From contig NC_081841.1 of the NCBI RefSeq assembly GCF_963259705.1, positions 30,779,358 to 30,843,357 on the forward strand: DNA of 64,000 bases. The letters are read 5' to 3'. Within the stretch, counting starts at the first letter, position 1. Each line of letters starts with the position of its first letter. Below are positions 46,877 to 58,189 of this stretch, in pieces. A model generated the notes under the pieces. It saw only the letters and a program-made list of their open reading frames with translations, had not been told where the DNA came from and did not search any database. The position numbers were made by a program, and so were the translations under genes. The stretch is from Myotis daubentonii. Lineage: Eukaryota; Chordata; Mammalia; Chiroptera; Vespertilionidae.

Positions 46877-48183
46877 ATCTTAAATATTTTTAACTGTAAG
46901 AGCTTCTTAAGAAAGAATTAATACAAAGATTTAGATTTTGAAGCTTGTGATCCAAGGTACCACTTTATCATCGTGTATTGGAAGTGTTGCGTGGTGAAAA
47001 CTGACTAATTTATAAAATGATTAAATGACATTTGGTACAAAAAACATTGATTCTTTTCCCCAGGAGAGAGTTATTCAAAACCATGTAAGTGTATTAGTGT
47101 GTTTATTTTAGTCAAGTTAGCAAACTTAAAGTTGATAGGTAATTTACTTTGGTTATAGAGATAATGAAATTTTCTTTGGGGGCGGGGGATATTTAGCTGT
47201 GCAAGAACACTAAAAACTAGTTTTACTTTGAATCTAAGCTTAAGTATTTTTTAAAAAGTTATCACCTTTTAAGTAAATTTCAGAGGCTATCTTAAATACA
47301 GTTTTAGAATTTTAAATGCCTCAAATGTTTTTAGTTTACAAATTAGTTTTAGCTATTGAATCAAATTTTACTTAACATTGAAAGTACTCTGAGCTACTTA
47401 TCCTATATAAGTGAATTGATAATAACAATCTGTTCCATTTTGTGGTTGTCTCTTTTTTAAATTGTCTCTCCCTTCCCCCCACCCTGCAACTAGAGTATAA
47501 ACCATGGCTTATTTTTGAAAAAGCCAAGGCCTCTTTCAGCCACTTTTATCAGCCTTTATGGATAAATCGAGGTATCAAATGAAAAGTGCCTGGGTGAGGA
47601 TGGAGTAAAAGGGAAGGGCATATAGAATGAAACTTATTTTAAATGTTCAACAAAGGCCACATACTGGCCCTTACCATCTTGTGGATATAAAATTTTGTCA
47701 ATTTTTGGGTTGTAAACTTTGAGGTATAATTAGGATTGCTTTGAAATGGGGAAAACAGACTTAATATTGCTCAGTTTCCCTATAGTATGGTTCGCAAAAT
47801 CTTTTTCTAATATAGAGCTAAATTTTAACATCAGATTAATACTAGAAGGCTAATGAGATTATTGTCAAGATTTATTAAGGATCTGTATGTTTGAGGCAAT
47901 AAAATACTTTTATGTAGAATAATATTTTGCTCATACTTCATAATAAAACTCTTTTTCACTACCCCTTTCATCTCTGAAGCAATCAGCTCTTCATAGTCTC
48001 TAGAATACCTCTTTTTCACCACCCTTTTATTTTGATTAAATTTAGGTCTGTTTTCATTGATAACATTGTAATGCTCAGTTAAGGAAGGTATGGCAACAGT
48101 AAAAAAAACCCCCACAGATTTTAGGGTCGAATTTATATAGGGAGATTCTAAGGGATCATTTTACTTTTAAGAAACATTGACTG
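46877..48183. other. AEBP2 intron 1, single-copy part
   Basis: No repeat or gene recognised in 1.3 kb. Confidence 0.55.
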
Positions 48184-48380
48184 CCCGGCTGGTGTGGCTC
48201 AGTGGTTGAGCATCAACCTATGAACCAGGCGGTCATGGTTCAATTCCTGGTCAGGGCAAATGCCCAGGTTGTGGGCTCGATCCCCAGGAGTGGGTGTTCA
48301 GGAGGCTGCTCTGTCATCATTGATGTTTCTATCCCTCTGTCTTCCCCTCTGAATCAATACTCTCTCTATATATTTATTTA
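48184..48380 (+). repeat. Ves SINE split by the FTL pseudogene
   Basis: The tail is cut at gaatcaatac; caataaaattatattttta reappears at 49271 beyond the pseudogene. Confidence 0.82.
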
Positions 48381-49270
48381 TTTTTTTAAATTTTTATTAT
48401 TTTTTTTGCTGCAAAAAGCTTTATCTCATTTGGTCCAGTGCATGGGAGAGGGCTCCAGGGTGGTTAAAAGAATGGCTAGTAGTTTTGGGAAGAGGCTCAG
48501 GTAAAAGCCAGAGACACCAGGAGATGCAGGGGGGTCTCTCAAAGGCTCCTAGTCCTGCTTGAGGATGAGCCTTTCGAAGAGATACTCGCCCAGCCCAGCC
48601 TGGGGGGCGGCCAGCCTGCAGATGTTAGTTAGGTGGATATTATTAGGTGGTCGCCCATCTTCTTGATCAGTTACACCTCCTCATCCAGGAAGTGGTTCTC
48701 CAGGAAGTCGCAGAGATGAGGGTCTGCACGGGTAGAACCCAGGGCATGCAGCTCCAAAAGGGCCTGGTTCAGGTTCTTCTCTAAGGCCAGGGCGGCTTCC
48801 ATGGCATCCTGAGTTTTGCCCCAGTCATCTTGGGAAGGTTTCTGCACCTCCTGGAAGAGAATGCGGCCGCCATACTTGTTTTGCAACTTTAAGAGATGCT
48901 CAGCACCCTGGCGCTTTTTCTCCGTTGGCGGAAGAAGTGGCCCACACCCTCCAGAGCCACATCTTCACGGTCGAAATAGTATCCCAGAGAGAGGTAGGTG
49001 TAGGAGGCCGGCAGATGCAGGCTGGCCAGGTGGGTAACCGCAGGCTCCACCTCGGTGGACTAATTCTGACGAATTCGGGAGCTCATGGTTGTTCAGCAAT
49101 AAGGAGTTAAGGTAGAAAAAGAAAACGGTGTGTTGGCTGGTCCTGGAGGTGGTTCTAAAGGTGATGACTGGATGAGACGCAGGAGAGTAGCCGGAGGCTG
49201 GAAGAAAGGGTCTGTTTTGTCCAAACACAGTTGAAGCAAGAGACAGATCCGGGACCTCTGAGTGCACTGC
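48381..49270 (-). pseudogene. FTL: Ferritin light chain (FTL) processed pseudogene
   Basis: An intronless copy of ferritin light chain, the iron-storage cage subunit. The coding part runs from ATG at 49084-49086 to TAG at 48549-48551, reading MSSRIRQN, a stop at codon 9 (TAG, 49060-49062), then STEVEPAV and later [19 protein letters not shown] and [15 protein letters not shown]. It is dead: besides the codon-9 stop there is a short frameshifting deletion near 48915-48935, a TAA at 48671-48673, and a roughly 14-base partial duplication near 48640. The 5' UTR contains the remains of an iron-responsive element. The 3' end has a mutated poly(A) signal (GATAAA in place of AATAAA) followed by a poly(A) tract. 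It lies in AEBP2 intron 1, antisense to the gene, inserted into the tail of a Ves SINE. Confidence 0.92.
49211..49241 (-). promoter_or_regulatory. Degenerate iron-responsive element in the FTL pseudogene 5' UTR
   Basis: On the minus strand the stretch TCTTGCTTCAACTGTGTTTGG corresponds to the FTL iron-responsive hairpin. The conserved loop CAGUG has become CUGUG, so IRP binding is unlikely. It is a relic that confirms the retrocopy started near the true FTL cap site. Confidence 0.75.
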
Positions 49271-49470
49271 CAATAAAATTATATTTTTAAAAAAGAAACG
49301 GTAAGACAACTATGGTCAGTTAGGGACTCCGTGTGTAAGCTAGTTTGCTACCAAATAGGTTTTTACTATGTTAAGGACTCTTTACTGAATATTGTGGAAG
49401 ACACAAAATGATTCCCTCTTCATCCATTTTGTTTCATATTGCTGTGGGACTTAATTCCAAAGTGTAGGGT

Positions 49471-49678
49471 TTTTAAAAAAATATATTTTTATTAATTTCA
49501 GAGAGGAAGAGAGAGATAGAACCATTAATGATGAGAGAGAATAATTGATCGATTGCCTCCTGCACGCCCTGCACTGGGGATGGAGCCTGCAACCTGGGCA
49601 TATGCCCTGACCGGGAATCGAACCGTGACCTCCTGGTCCCCATAGGTCGATGCTCAACCACTGAGCCATGCCAGTTAG
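49471..49678 (-). repeat. Ves SINE
   Basis: Ends gagccatgccagttagg; B box complement gggaatcgaaccgtg. Confidence 0.87.
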
Positions 49679-49849
49679 GAATTGCTTCAAATTTTTGATG
49701 ACTGAGACCACCTTTCAAAACACATCAAAATACCACAACAAACCCCTTTCCTGGCCTTTTAAAACTTGGCTTTAATTTCTTTTTATATTTTTTTCTTCTC
49801 CTTTTATGGTTCTCTAGGTAGAGGGATGTAGTATATTACAATATAAAGA

Positions 49850-49995
49850 GCCTGTAATCTGGAGTCAAAGGGAACAGTTCACATTTTAGTCTTGTCTGTA
49901 TTATGATTTTAAGTAATATCTTTGAGCCTTAGTTCCTCAGCTGCAAAACAGGCTTAGATTTTACCATGAAGGTGTTCTAAGGTCCAAATGAATTT
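49850..49995 (+). repeat. MIR fragment
   Basis: ctttgagccttagttcctca and ctggagtcaaagggaac fit the MIR order. Confidence 0.5.
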
Positions 49996-50629
49996 CTATT
50001 AATGACTCCTGTGAACTGTTTTGAAGAATCCATGTTATTTGGATGCTTGCTTTATCCTTTTTGTTGTAGAATGGTATATTTTTTAGAGCAGGGATAGTTT
50101 AGCTGGTTTAGAACTTTGTATTTAACACAATGCCTTGGATATGGTGAGTACTCATTTATTAGAATTAAATTGAAATACCAACAATAGAATTTATATAAAT
50201 AAAGGAGACTAAACTGAGGGCCAAGAATTTGATGCCCTTGGTTGGATCATTGTAGTTGGTATTTATGAGTTTAAGGACAGCTTTGCCTGTGACATTTTAT
50301 GCAAAATTTGTAAGTACTTTTCTCTGAGCAGAAACCAGCAACTTTTCAAAAGAGTTGGTCTAAGAATTACCTATTTAGAGGAAACAAGAGGTGCATAGTA
50401 AATGTTAAAAGATTTGACAACTCTGAAATGGAAAATTTCTATAAAAATGAGTGTGAGTATGGAAATTTGAAATGGATAGTTACCAGAGGGCTTTTTTTTT
50501 TTTTTAAACACCACTGTTTAAAAGCATTTAGTGTATAAAAAATGCTTTAACATTTTATCAAAGTTAATGAAAATTTTGACGTTAAGAAGGAAAAGAGTAT
50601 TGGGAGAGAAGTGGGTTATGAGTCCGAAT

Positions 50630-50812
50630 GTTTGGAGTTGGAATTCACTTAAGGTGGGTGACCATGGGACATTTATTTAAGTTATTTAGTGTCTTACTAC
50701 TATTTCAGGTCTCTTCCCTGCAAAAGGGGAATAATAATAGATTATTGTGGGGATTACATGTAGAGTATTTAGCACAATTTACGCGTTTACTATGTGATAG
50801 GTATTTAACAAA
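50630..50812 (+). repeat. MIR fragment next to the mariner element
   Basis: ggtgggtgaccatgggacat and ggggattacatgtagagtat; the mariner miniature sits at its 3' end. Confidence 0.5.
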
Positions 50813-50814
50813 TA

Positions 50815-50924
50815 CAGGGTGAGGCAAAAGTAGGCTTACAGCTGTGAGTATGGGAAACAGTTTATTCTTGCATTATTGTATTATTTTCTATGAATAACTG
50901 TAAATCTACATTTGCCTCACCCTG
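50815..50924 (+). mobile_element. 110-bp mariner-type miniature element
   Basis: The left end cagggtgaggcaaaagtagg is mirrored by the complement of ctacatttgcctcaccctg, giving about 25 bp of inverted repeat. A TA lies at each edge (50813-50814, 50925-50926), as expected for Tc1/mariner insertion. There is no transposase. Confidence 0.85.
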
Positions 50925-51654
50925 TATATCTATTCTGCAGTTGACCTAAAGGCCTCATAATACCTTTTATTTTTAATAGTTTTTAATATGTGAGTGAATC
51001 TACTGATCTATTAGTATAAAGCTTTATGTTTTCTTGTAATGGTAATGGATTTGCAGTGATCTGACCACATGTTGAGTTCATTTTTCTGACTAATAGTTTG
51101 CTTGTGAAAATAATAGTTACTGACCTTAGAACTCAAGGACAATTTTGGGGTGGATATTTGAATGTTTAAAAGTAATTTTAAATCATGGTTACCATTGTAC
51201 CCCTTTCAGTGATAAGCAAGAAATGTAATGGTACATCTCCAGATGGTAAGTTTTAAGAAGACTAAAAAGATAATTCCATTATTTTCTAGTTTATCTGTCA
51301 GTTGTTTGTGACACAGTACATTAAAATTAAAATTGGAGAGTATTGTAATTAATGACTAAAGTTTTGGTGGGAGTATGGGACTGGATTTTATGGTTAGGTG
51401 AGTGATGAATAGAAATTTCTAGAAAGCCTAAATGAAACACACAAAGGAAAGACCATACCATATTTCTAGACTTTCTGCCTAGATCAGAGAATGCACATTG
51501 GAACTGGAAAATAAGAGTTTTAATGGCTGCAGTCGGACCTTTCACACCAACACATGCACATCTTTCTCAGTGTAGGTTTGTGGATCAGAGTCTTTTGCCT
51601 CTCTGCTGCTTCTGTCTTTGTAACTTGTAGTTACAAAGTTCTTCATTGTCCTTA

Positions 51655-51768
51655 TCACAATTTGAATAATTAGTGCCTATCCTGTTAGAATGTGTGTTCC
51701 CTGAGAATAGGAACCATGTCTGTTTTGATCATCGCAGCACCTGGCACAGTCTTTGACACTTATTTATT
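51655..51768 (+). repeat. MIR/L2 fragment
   Basis: ataggaaccatgtctgtttt and gcacctggcacagtctttg. Confidence 0.5.
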
Positions 51769-51968
51769 TTTTTAAATATATTTTATTGACTTTTTACAGA
51801 GAGGAAGGGAGAGGGACAGAGAGTCAGAAACATCGATCAGCTGTCTCCTGCACACTCCCCACTGGGGATGTGCCCGCAACCAAGGTACATGCCCCTGACC
51901 GGAATCGAACCTGGGACCCTTGAGTCTGCAGGCCAACGCTCCATCCACTGAGCCAAACCGGTCAGGGC
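51769..51968 (-). repeat. Ves SINE in a MIR fragment
   Basis: Flanked by ctttgacacttattta and cttgacacttatttta. Confidence 0.92.
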
Positions 51969-52566
51969 CTTGACACTTATTTTAAGTATTCTTAAATATA
52001 TTTTGGATGAATGATGAAACTCCTGAAACAGGAAAATTAACTATGTGGTGAAAGAAGAGAAGGAGGGTTTGGAGCAGAGAAACCAATTAGGAGGTTATGT
52101 TACTATTTCTGAGTAAAAAATTTTTTCTTTGATTTAATTATAACAATAGCTTGCCCCCCCCTCCCCCCCAAGACATATCTATTGCTGAAACAAGGAACAT
52201 TGGGTAGTAAAAAAACATGAACCTTGAGTCAGAAAGACTTGGGTTATTTTAATTTAACCATCTCAGAAGTTGTTTCCTTATAAAATAGGAGAAATGTCTT
52301 AGTGTTATGAACAAGTGAAATTGAATATGTAAAACGGAAAAGGGCTCGTATTTAATTCATAGAGTCATTTACTCTCCCATTTCTCATGCATAGAAATGTG
52401 AAAAGAATACTCTAGTGGGAATAAGTAATCAATATTGTAGTGCTGGTTTTACTAGATCCTGCCTATAGAAAATTTGGCAAATCACTTCATTTCTCTGAAC
52501 TTAAGATTCTTTTTCTTTAAAGTGAGGGTTTTTGACCACAATATAATTTGGAGTTATCCTTCAGAC

Positions 52567-52749
52567 CAGGGGTGGGGAACACCTGCCACGGCCTTCACAA
52601 TCATTTGGTCTGACCCTGCCAAGGCATTAGGGGTGAGTTAATTGTTTGACCAAATACAGCAGGCTAATTTTTAAGTTGATAATTTTGTATGGCCCACAAA
52701 TGATGCTATAAATATCCCAATGGCCCTTGGCAGGAAAAAGGTTCCCACC
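52567..52749 (+). mobile_element. hAT-type miniature element
   Basis: The left end is caggggtggggaac. The right end (ggttcccacc) is shortened. An 8-bp target duplication cttcagac/ctccagac (7 of 8) flanks the element. The interior has attttgtatggcccacaaat, typical of non-autonomous hAT elements in mammals. Confidence 0.72.
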
Positions 52750-53134
52750 CTCCAGACAAACCCAGAATATTGCAGGTGTGGCTCTGCTGTATTCAGGATC
52801 TCAAAGATACGTTAGATAGGTTCTTCTGAATTCAAATATCACCAGAATTTTTAATTTATCTTTATGGTGTTGTATTGAAATATCATTTTTGTTCGTCTTC
52901 TATAACATTTGTAAGATTAAAATCAGGTCCTGTTTATCTTTATACTTCCAGCACACACCTACTTACATTCATCTACTACACTGCCTATATTCAGTAACTC
53001 AGTAGTTGGTTGAATTCAACTGAATATGGATGTACCTAATACATATTTTTTCTTACTGCCATTAGTGTGGCTGCATGAAACAAGGAGGACCATTCTATGC
53101 CTTATATTTCCCCCATCCCCCTTTCAACCTGATG

Positions 53135-53310
53135 TTATATTTATTGATTTTAGAGAAAGATGGAGAGGGAAAGGGAGAGAGAGAAACATCAGTCAGTTGC
53201 TCCCTAAAGCGCCCCTACTGGACATAGGGATGTGGCCTGACTGAGAACCGAGCCAGCAACCTTTTTGGTGTATGGTACGACTCTTCAATCTACTGAGCCA
53301 CCTGACCAGG
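53135..53310 (-). repeat. Older Ves-related SINE
   Basis: Ends ctgagccacctgaccaggg; the middle is shortened. Confidence 0.72.
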
Positions 53311-53506
53311 GTTCCAATTCTTTTTAACGGCATATGTGGAAAGATTATCTGAAAAAAAGTTGTGAATATTTGGATAATTTTAAAGAGCAGACTTTCCCAA
53401 CAAAAAAATAAATTTGCATATTATTTTAAGAGAAAACGACTATCTAGTTTGCTTAAGAATCTCAGACTCTTGAGCTTATAGAAAGGATTTTGAGAAATGC
53501 AGTTCA

Positions 53507-53741
53507 GCCCGGCCAGCGTGGCTCAGTGGTTGAGCATCGATCTATGAACCAGGAGGTCACAGTTCGATTTCCAGTCAGGGCATCTGCCTGTGTTGTGGGC
53601 TCAATCCCCAGGGTGGGGCGTGCAGGAGGCAACTGGTCAATGATTCTCTTTCATCACTGATGTTTCTATCTGTCTCTCCCTCTCCCTTCCTCTCCCTCTC
53701 CTTTCCTCTCTGAAATCAATAAAAATATTAAAAAAATAAAA
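53507..53741 (+). repeat. Ves SINE
   Basis: Flanked by gaaatgcagttca and gaagtgcagttca. Confidence 0.9.
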
Positions 53742-55295
53742 GAAGTGCAGTTCATTGTATCCTTACCAACAACAATGAGGTGAGGAAGAGCACAGAGATT
53801 ATGACTTGCCCAAGTCACAAGCTTCTTGAGAGAGCCCAGTCCTGGCTTTAGATGTGTTGTCTTAGCTACTGTACTGTCTATATGACTGTTTTAACAACCT
53901 TGACTGGAAATTTAATTAAAATCATATAAATAAATGGCTATTTAAGTTTTCAACCTTTCTCTTTTGCAAAGAATTCATATACATTTCTGAACCTTCATTT
54001 GTAATATTTATATATACATAGATTATTTAGCCCAGGTTCATTTTAAGACTTTGAAATATAGAAGTTAATTAATTTTTGGGTTGTAGTTATTCAGTTATAC
54101 GAGGAATAGAAGCTCTTTATTGACATTTTATTTCTGTTAACACTTTTTGAAGTTCCTGACTTGCTTTTTGGTTTTCATTTATATTTTGAGTTTCTAGAAA
54201 GATGAAGTGTTTACCAATTTGAGAAAACACATTTTAGAAGGGTATTAGTATTTCTCAGTAAATACATTTGCTAATTCATTTCTAAATTACAAAATTTTGC
54301 CATTACTTTTTATAAATATTTGTTAAGGTACTGAGAGTGAATGAATCAGCAGTTGACTTTTTAGTGCTTTCAATTCATGTTGGCAGTCATTCGAACATAT
54401 CTTTTGAGGTATTGAGCACTAGTATAGTCATTTTTGTCAGAAACATTTTTATGATCTAACACTAACTTCAAACACTAAATATGTGATTGCTTCTGTATAA
54501 AATGGGTGGCGGTCCTCATAGCATATTTTTTTAAACATACCTTCTTGGCGTATATAGCCATTTTTCTGTAAACTTAAGGTAAAAGATAACTCCTTATATT
54601 GTAATTGTGTTGAAGTAAAATGTTTCTAGTATTACTTTTTGAAGATAGTTGCTTGCTGATCTCTTAAGCTGGATGATGAAAGATGTGGGTGGAGTATCTT
54701 AAAGGGCAATAGACTAGAGATGAGAAACAAATTTGAAATGTGCACAGTGCATAGTGATGGTAGAAGAATGCCACCTACTTGCTTTCCATAGGCTGTATTT
54801 CATCATTGTTACATAAAGTCCCTTTTGGCCAATTTAGTGAATGCTGCTGGGTCTTGGGGAAAAATCTTTTTTCTTTAGTCACAGAAATAATTGTGGGGAC
54901 AGAGAATAGTCTTTTTCTTGATTAGAAAAATCCATTTTGTCTTTTTAAATTATAGTGATAATAGATTGTAATTATAGTAATAATACCTTGGTTTTAGCTA
55001 ATAATTTGTAGTGTGCCTCCAATTAATTTTGATGATTATCTCTTGTGACATATTTTACTTGCCTTAAAAATCATACTTCAAAAAAAAGGTCATACTTAAA
55101 TTTGTTACTAAAAACTATTTGAATATCTTTAGGTTTAGGAGTTTACTACAAATGAGATGTTTATATGTGATTCTTAGTACAGTTCAGATCATAAGAAAGC
55201 AGAATTCCTTCCATCTTAGGTGAGTAGGAAGGGCCTTGGGGAAAATTGACTTGTGTATATGTAACACATGTAATAAAATAGGCACTTCTCTTTAC
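53742..55295. other. AEBP2 intron 1, single-copy part
   Basis: AT-rich, no named repeat apart from a faint MIR word (gcccaagtcacaagc) near 53808. Confidence 0.55.
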
Positions 55296-55327
55296 TTTTA
55301 TTTATTTATTTATTTATTTATTTATTT
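55296..55327. repeat. (TTTA)n microsatellite
   Basis: Eight TTTA units directly before an antisense L1 tail. Confidence 0.9.
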
Positions 55328-55365
55328 TTCTTTATTTTTTTTCTTTATTTATTTTTTAATTTTTT

Positions 55366-55440
55366 TTATTGCTTAAAGTATTACAAAGAGTATTACATAT
55401 GTATCCATTTTATCCCCCCGCCCTAGACAGTCCCCTAGCT
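55366..55440 (-). mobile_element. Bat L1 3'-UTR fragment (antisense)
   Basis: attgcttaaagtattacaaa and tatgtatccattttatcccc resemble the segments near 6665 and 58570. This suggests a lineage L1 3' UTR; the family name is not certain. Confidence 0.45.
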
Positions 55441-55734
55441 CTCTTTACTTTTAAAAGAAATTGTTCTCCAGTTTAAAGACCTAAAAGCCTACAGCACCAT
55501 AGTAATTTGGAAGGGAAAATGAGTTGGCCTTATAGAAATCTAACATGGTCTAAATTCCTGAATCCCATTTAAGACCAATTTCATGTTACTTTTGTTCTTG
55601 ATAAATAAAAACTAAAATGACTGCCCCTTTGTCTCTGGGATGAATTTTTGGAGTTGGATTTTATGTTGAGATTGTTAGGCTCAGATCTGTTTTAGTTCTA
55701 AATGTGGGACAAGTTCTACCTCAGGGAGTGTTGC

Positions 55735-55850
55735 TTTATTTATTTAACTTTTTAATTGAATTTATTGGGGTGACATTGGTTAATAAAATTGTGTAGGTTT
55801 TAGGTGTACAGTTCTATAATACATCATTTGTATATTGTGTGTTCAAATAG
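55735..55850 (-). mobile_element. L1 3' terminal fragment (antisense)
   Basis: The complement reads aactgtacacctaaaacc and tgtcaccccaataaattc, the same terminus as at 7275 in the opposite orientation. Confidence 0.6.
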
Positions 55851-55884
55851 TGTTGCTTTCTATGAGTGACCTTGAATTAAATTT

Positions 55885-56068
55885 TTTAAAAAATATATCT
55901 TTATTGACTTCAGAGAGGAAGGGAGAGGGAAAGAGAGATAGAAACATCAATGATGAGAGAGAATCATTGATTGGCTGCCTCCTAGGCATGTGCCCTTGAC
56001 CAGAATCGAACCGGGGACCCTTCAGTCCGCAGGCCGATGCTCTATCCACTGAGCCAAACCGGTTAGGG
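55885..56068 (-). repeat. Ves SINE with about 40 bases deleted
   Basis: ttgaattaaatttt and ttgaattaattttt flank it. ctgcctcct joins directly to aggcatgtgccc. Confidence 0.87.
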
Positions 56069-56119
56069 CTTGAATTAATTTTTTATGAAGCTAATTGACT
56101 TGTAGGAATTACAAGTCAA

Positions 56120-57125
56120 TCCTAGCTAATAAAAGAGAAAAATGGTAATTGGCGTACGACGATACCCTTTTCATTGGCTAATCAGGGCTATATGCAAATT
56201 AACTGCCAACTAAGATTGGCAGTTAACTGCCAACAAGATGGCGGCTAATTTGCATATGTAGGCACAATGCAGGGAGGTGAAAGGGAAAGCAGGAAGAAGC
56301 CCCCTGCCACTGACAGTGATTGGAAACCCAGGGGGGAGCTAAGAGCTGGGGGGCAGGGCCAAGGTGGCCCTGGGGCCGCCTTGGCCCTGCCCCCCAGCCA
56401 TGATCGGAGAATCAGGCGCCTTTGCCGCCCTGGCCAGTGATAGCAGGAAGTAGGGGTGGAGCCAGCGATGGGAGCTGGGCACGGTCGAAGCTGGCAGTCC
56501 CGGGAGGTAGGGGTCCCTTGCCTGGGCCTAAAGCGGAGCCCATGATCGCGGGGTTGCTGCAGCTGCGTTAGGCCTGGGCAGGGGCGGAGCCTGCAACCAC
56601 GGGGAGCTGGGGGTCCCCTGCCCAGGCCTGACACCTCTGCCAGAGGCCTCAGGCCTGGTCAAGGGGCCGATCCGGTTATTGGTGATCGGAGGGTGATGAG
56701 GGTCAACTCCTCTGGCCGAGGCATCAGGCCTGGGTGGGGGGCGGAGCCGGGGATTGGGGGGATATGATGGTCCCCTTGCCCAGGCCTGAAGCCTGGGTCA
56801 GAGGCGTCAGACTTGGGCGGGGGGTGGAGCCAGCGATCAGAGGGAGATGGGGGTCCCCTGCCCAGGCATGATTCCTGGGCCAGAGGCCTCAGGCCTGGGC
56901 AGGGGCCAGAGCCAGTGATCAGGGGGCGATGGGGGTCCCCTGTCCAAGCCTGACACCTCTGGCGGAGGCGTCAGGCCTGGGCAAGGGGCCGATCAGGCGA
57001 TCGGAGGGTGATGGGGGTCTACGCCTGAGGGCTCCCAGAATGTGAGAGGGGGCAGGCTGGGCTGAGGGACACTCCCCCCCCCCCCCACACACCCAGTGCA
57101 CGAATTTCGTGCACCGGGCCCCTAG
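56120..57125 (+). mobile_element. Complete non-autonomous HeliBat-type Helitron, copy E
   Basis: A full-length 1006-base element. It starts TCCTAGCTAATAAAAGAG directly after a host A and ends with hairpin GTGCACGAA/TTTCGTGCAC, then CGGGCCCCTAG before a host T. It has no transposase. The 3' half carries about five tandem units of roughly 83 bases (56605-57025) built on tcccctgcccaggcctga. Confidence 0.92.
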
Positions 57126-57371
57126 TATATAATAAGAGGCTAATATGCAAATTGTCCCCTCGGGAGTTTGACCGACTAGGAGTTTCACTGCTCACTATGA
57201 CATAAGCTGACCACTAGGGGGCGGCGTGGAATGAAGGAAAGCCCCGGCTGGCAGCCGGCAGCCGGCAGCTGGCAGCCACCAGCCAGGGGAAAGAAGGCCC
57301 CTATCGGCCCTGATTGCCAGCCAGGCCTAGGGACCCTACTTGTGCATGAATTTCATGCACCAGGCCTCTAG
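57126..57371 (+). mobile_element. Short HeliBat-type Helitron, copy F
   Basis: It starts with a degenerate TATAATAAGAGGCTAATATGC, holds an imperfect ggcagccggcagc repeat, and ends with perfect hairpin TGCATGAA/TTTCATGCA, CAGGCCTCTAG. It sits head-to-tail and directly adjacent to copy E. Confidence 0.88.
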
Positions 57372-57946
57372 TTTATATATATATAAGGCTAAGTGATTGG
57401 CTGGTAGGTATGACGCACACTGACCACCAGGGGGCAGATGCTTAACGCAGGAGCTGCCGAGCTGTGGTGACTTGGCAATGGTGGTTCTCGGGTGATGCAC
57501 CCCGGAACCAGAGAGGAGGGAGCCCGATTCCTTGCGAGACCTTGCGATTCCACCTTTGGCCGTGGATTATGTTGTTGCTGGGGCACTGTCGGCCTCGAAT
57601 CTGGTTTACTGCACACTTGCATTTGCGTTCCACACCCTGTATGACAGCAACTTTGCAGAGTGCCCTCTCGCACTCTGTGACCCCTCGGGGGATGTTGGAG
57701 AGCCGGTTTCGGCTCAATCCCTGCAGGCCAGACTGAGGGGCCCTACCTGCAGGAGGGACCCCGCTCACTCCGCAGATGCCCTTCGAGCTGCGACGCTACC
57801 CCAGGTGCGGGCAGCTGGGGAGGGACCATGGGAGGTTGTCTCCAGGGTGTGTCCGGCCTGTCTCGCCCAGTCCTGCCCCGCTGGCCACCTTCTAATAAAT
57901 TTCCTTTCAGTGTGCACAAATCCATGCACTAGGCCACAGATTCTAG
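57372..57946 (+). mobile_element. HeliBat-type Helitron, copy G, with unexplained filler
   Basis: It follows copy F head-to-tail and ends with a weaker hairpin (tgtgcacaaa/tccatgcact) and a diverged CTAG. Its interior includes gcactctgtgacccctcggg, which is shared with copy C. Much of 57440-57900 is not seen in the other copies. It contains a 145-codon open frame with no family I recognise, and closes with AATAAA and a splice-acceptor-like tttcctttcag. Confidence 0.7.
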
Positions 57947-58189
57947 TATTTAATAGTTTATCTTGTTAGTAAAACTATCTGCCCATATAAGTCAAATTGT
58001 ATGTAAACAATACCTTGTTTGTGTGTGCCATAGATGTACCAAAGCAAAGAAACAGCTGGTGTGTGCATACCAGATGAAACTTGAGTGACAGTTATTTTGA
58101 AGTATATTATTGACTCTATTTAATTATTTCTTTAATCAGTAATTTACCCAAATTTATAAATGTGGCAATTGAATTTGTTTGGCATTAGT

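Noticed and set aside
56605..57025. Short regular repeats considered as a CRISPR-like array
   Set aside because: Units are contiguous 83-base tandem repeats without unique spacers, inside a Helitron in a mammalian genome.
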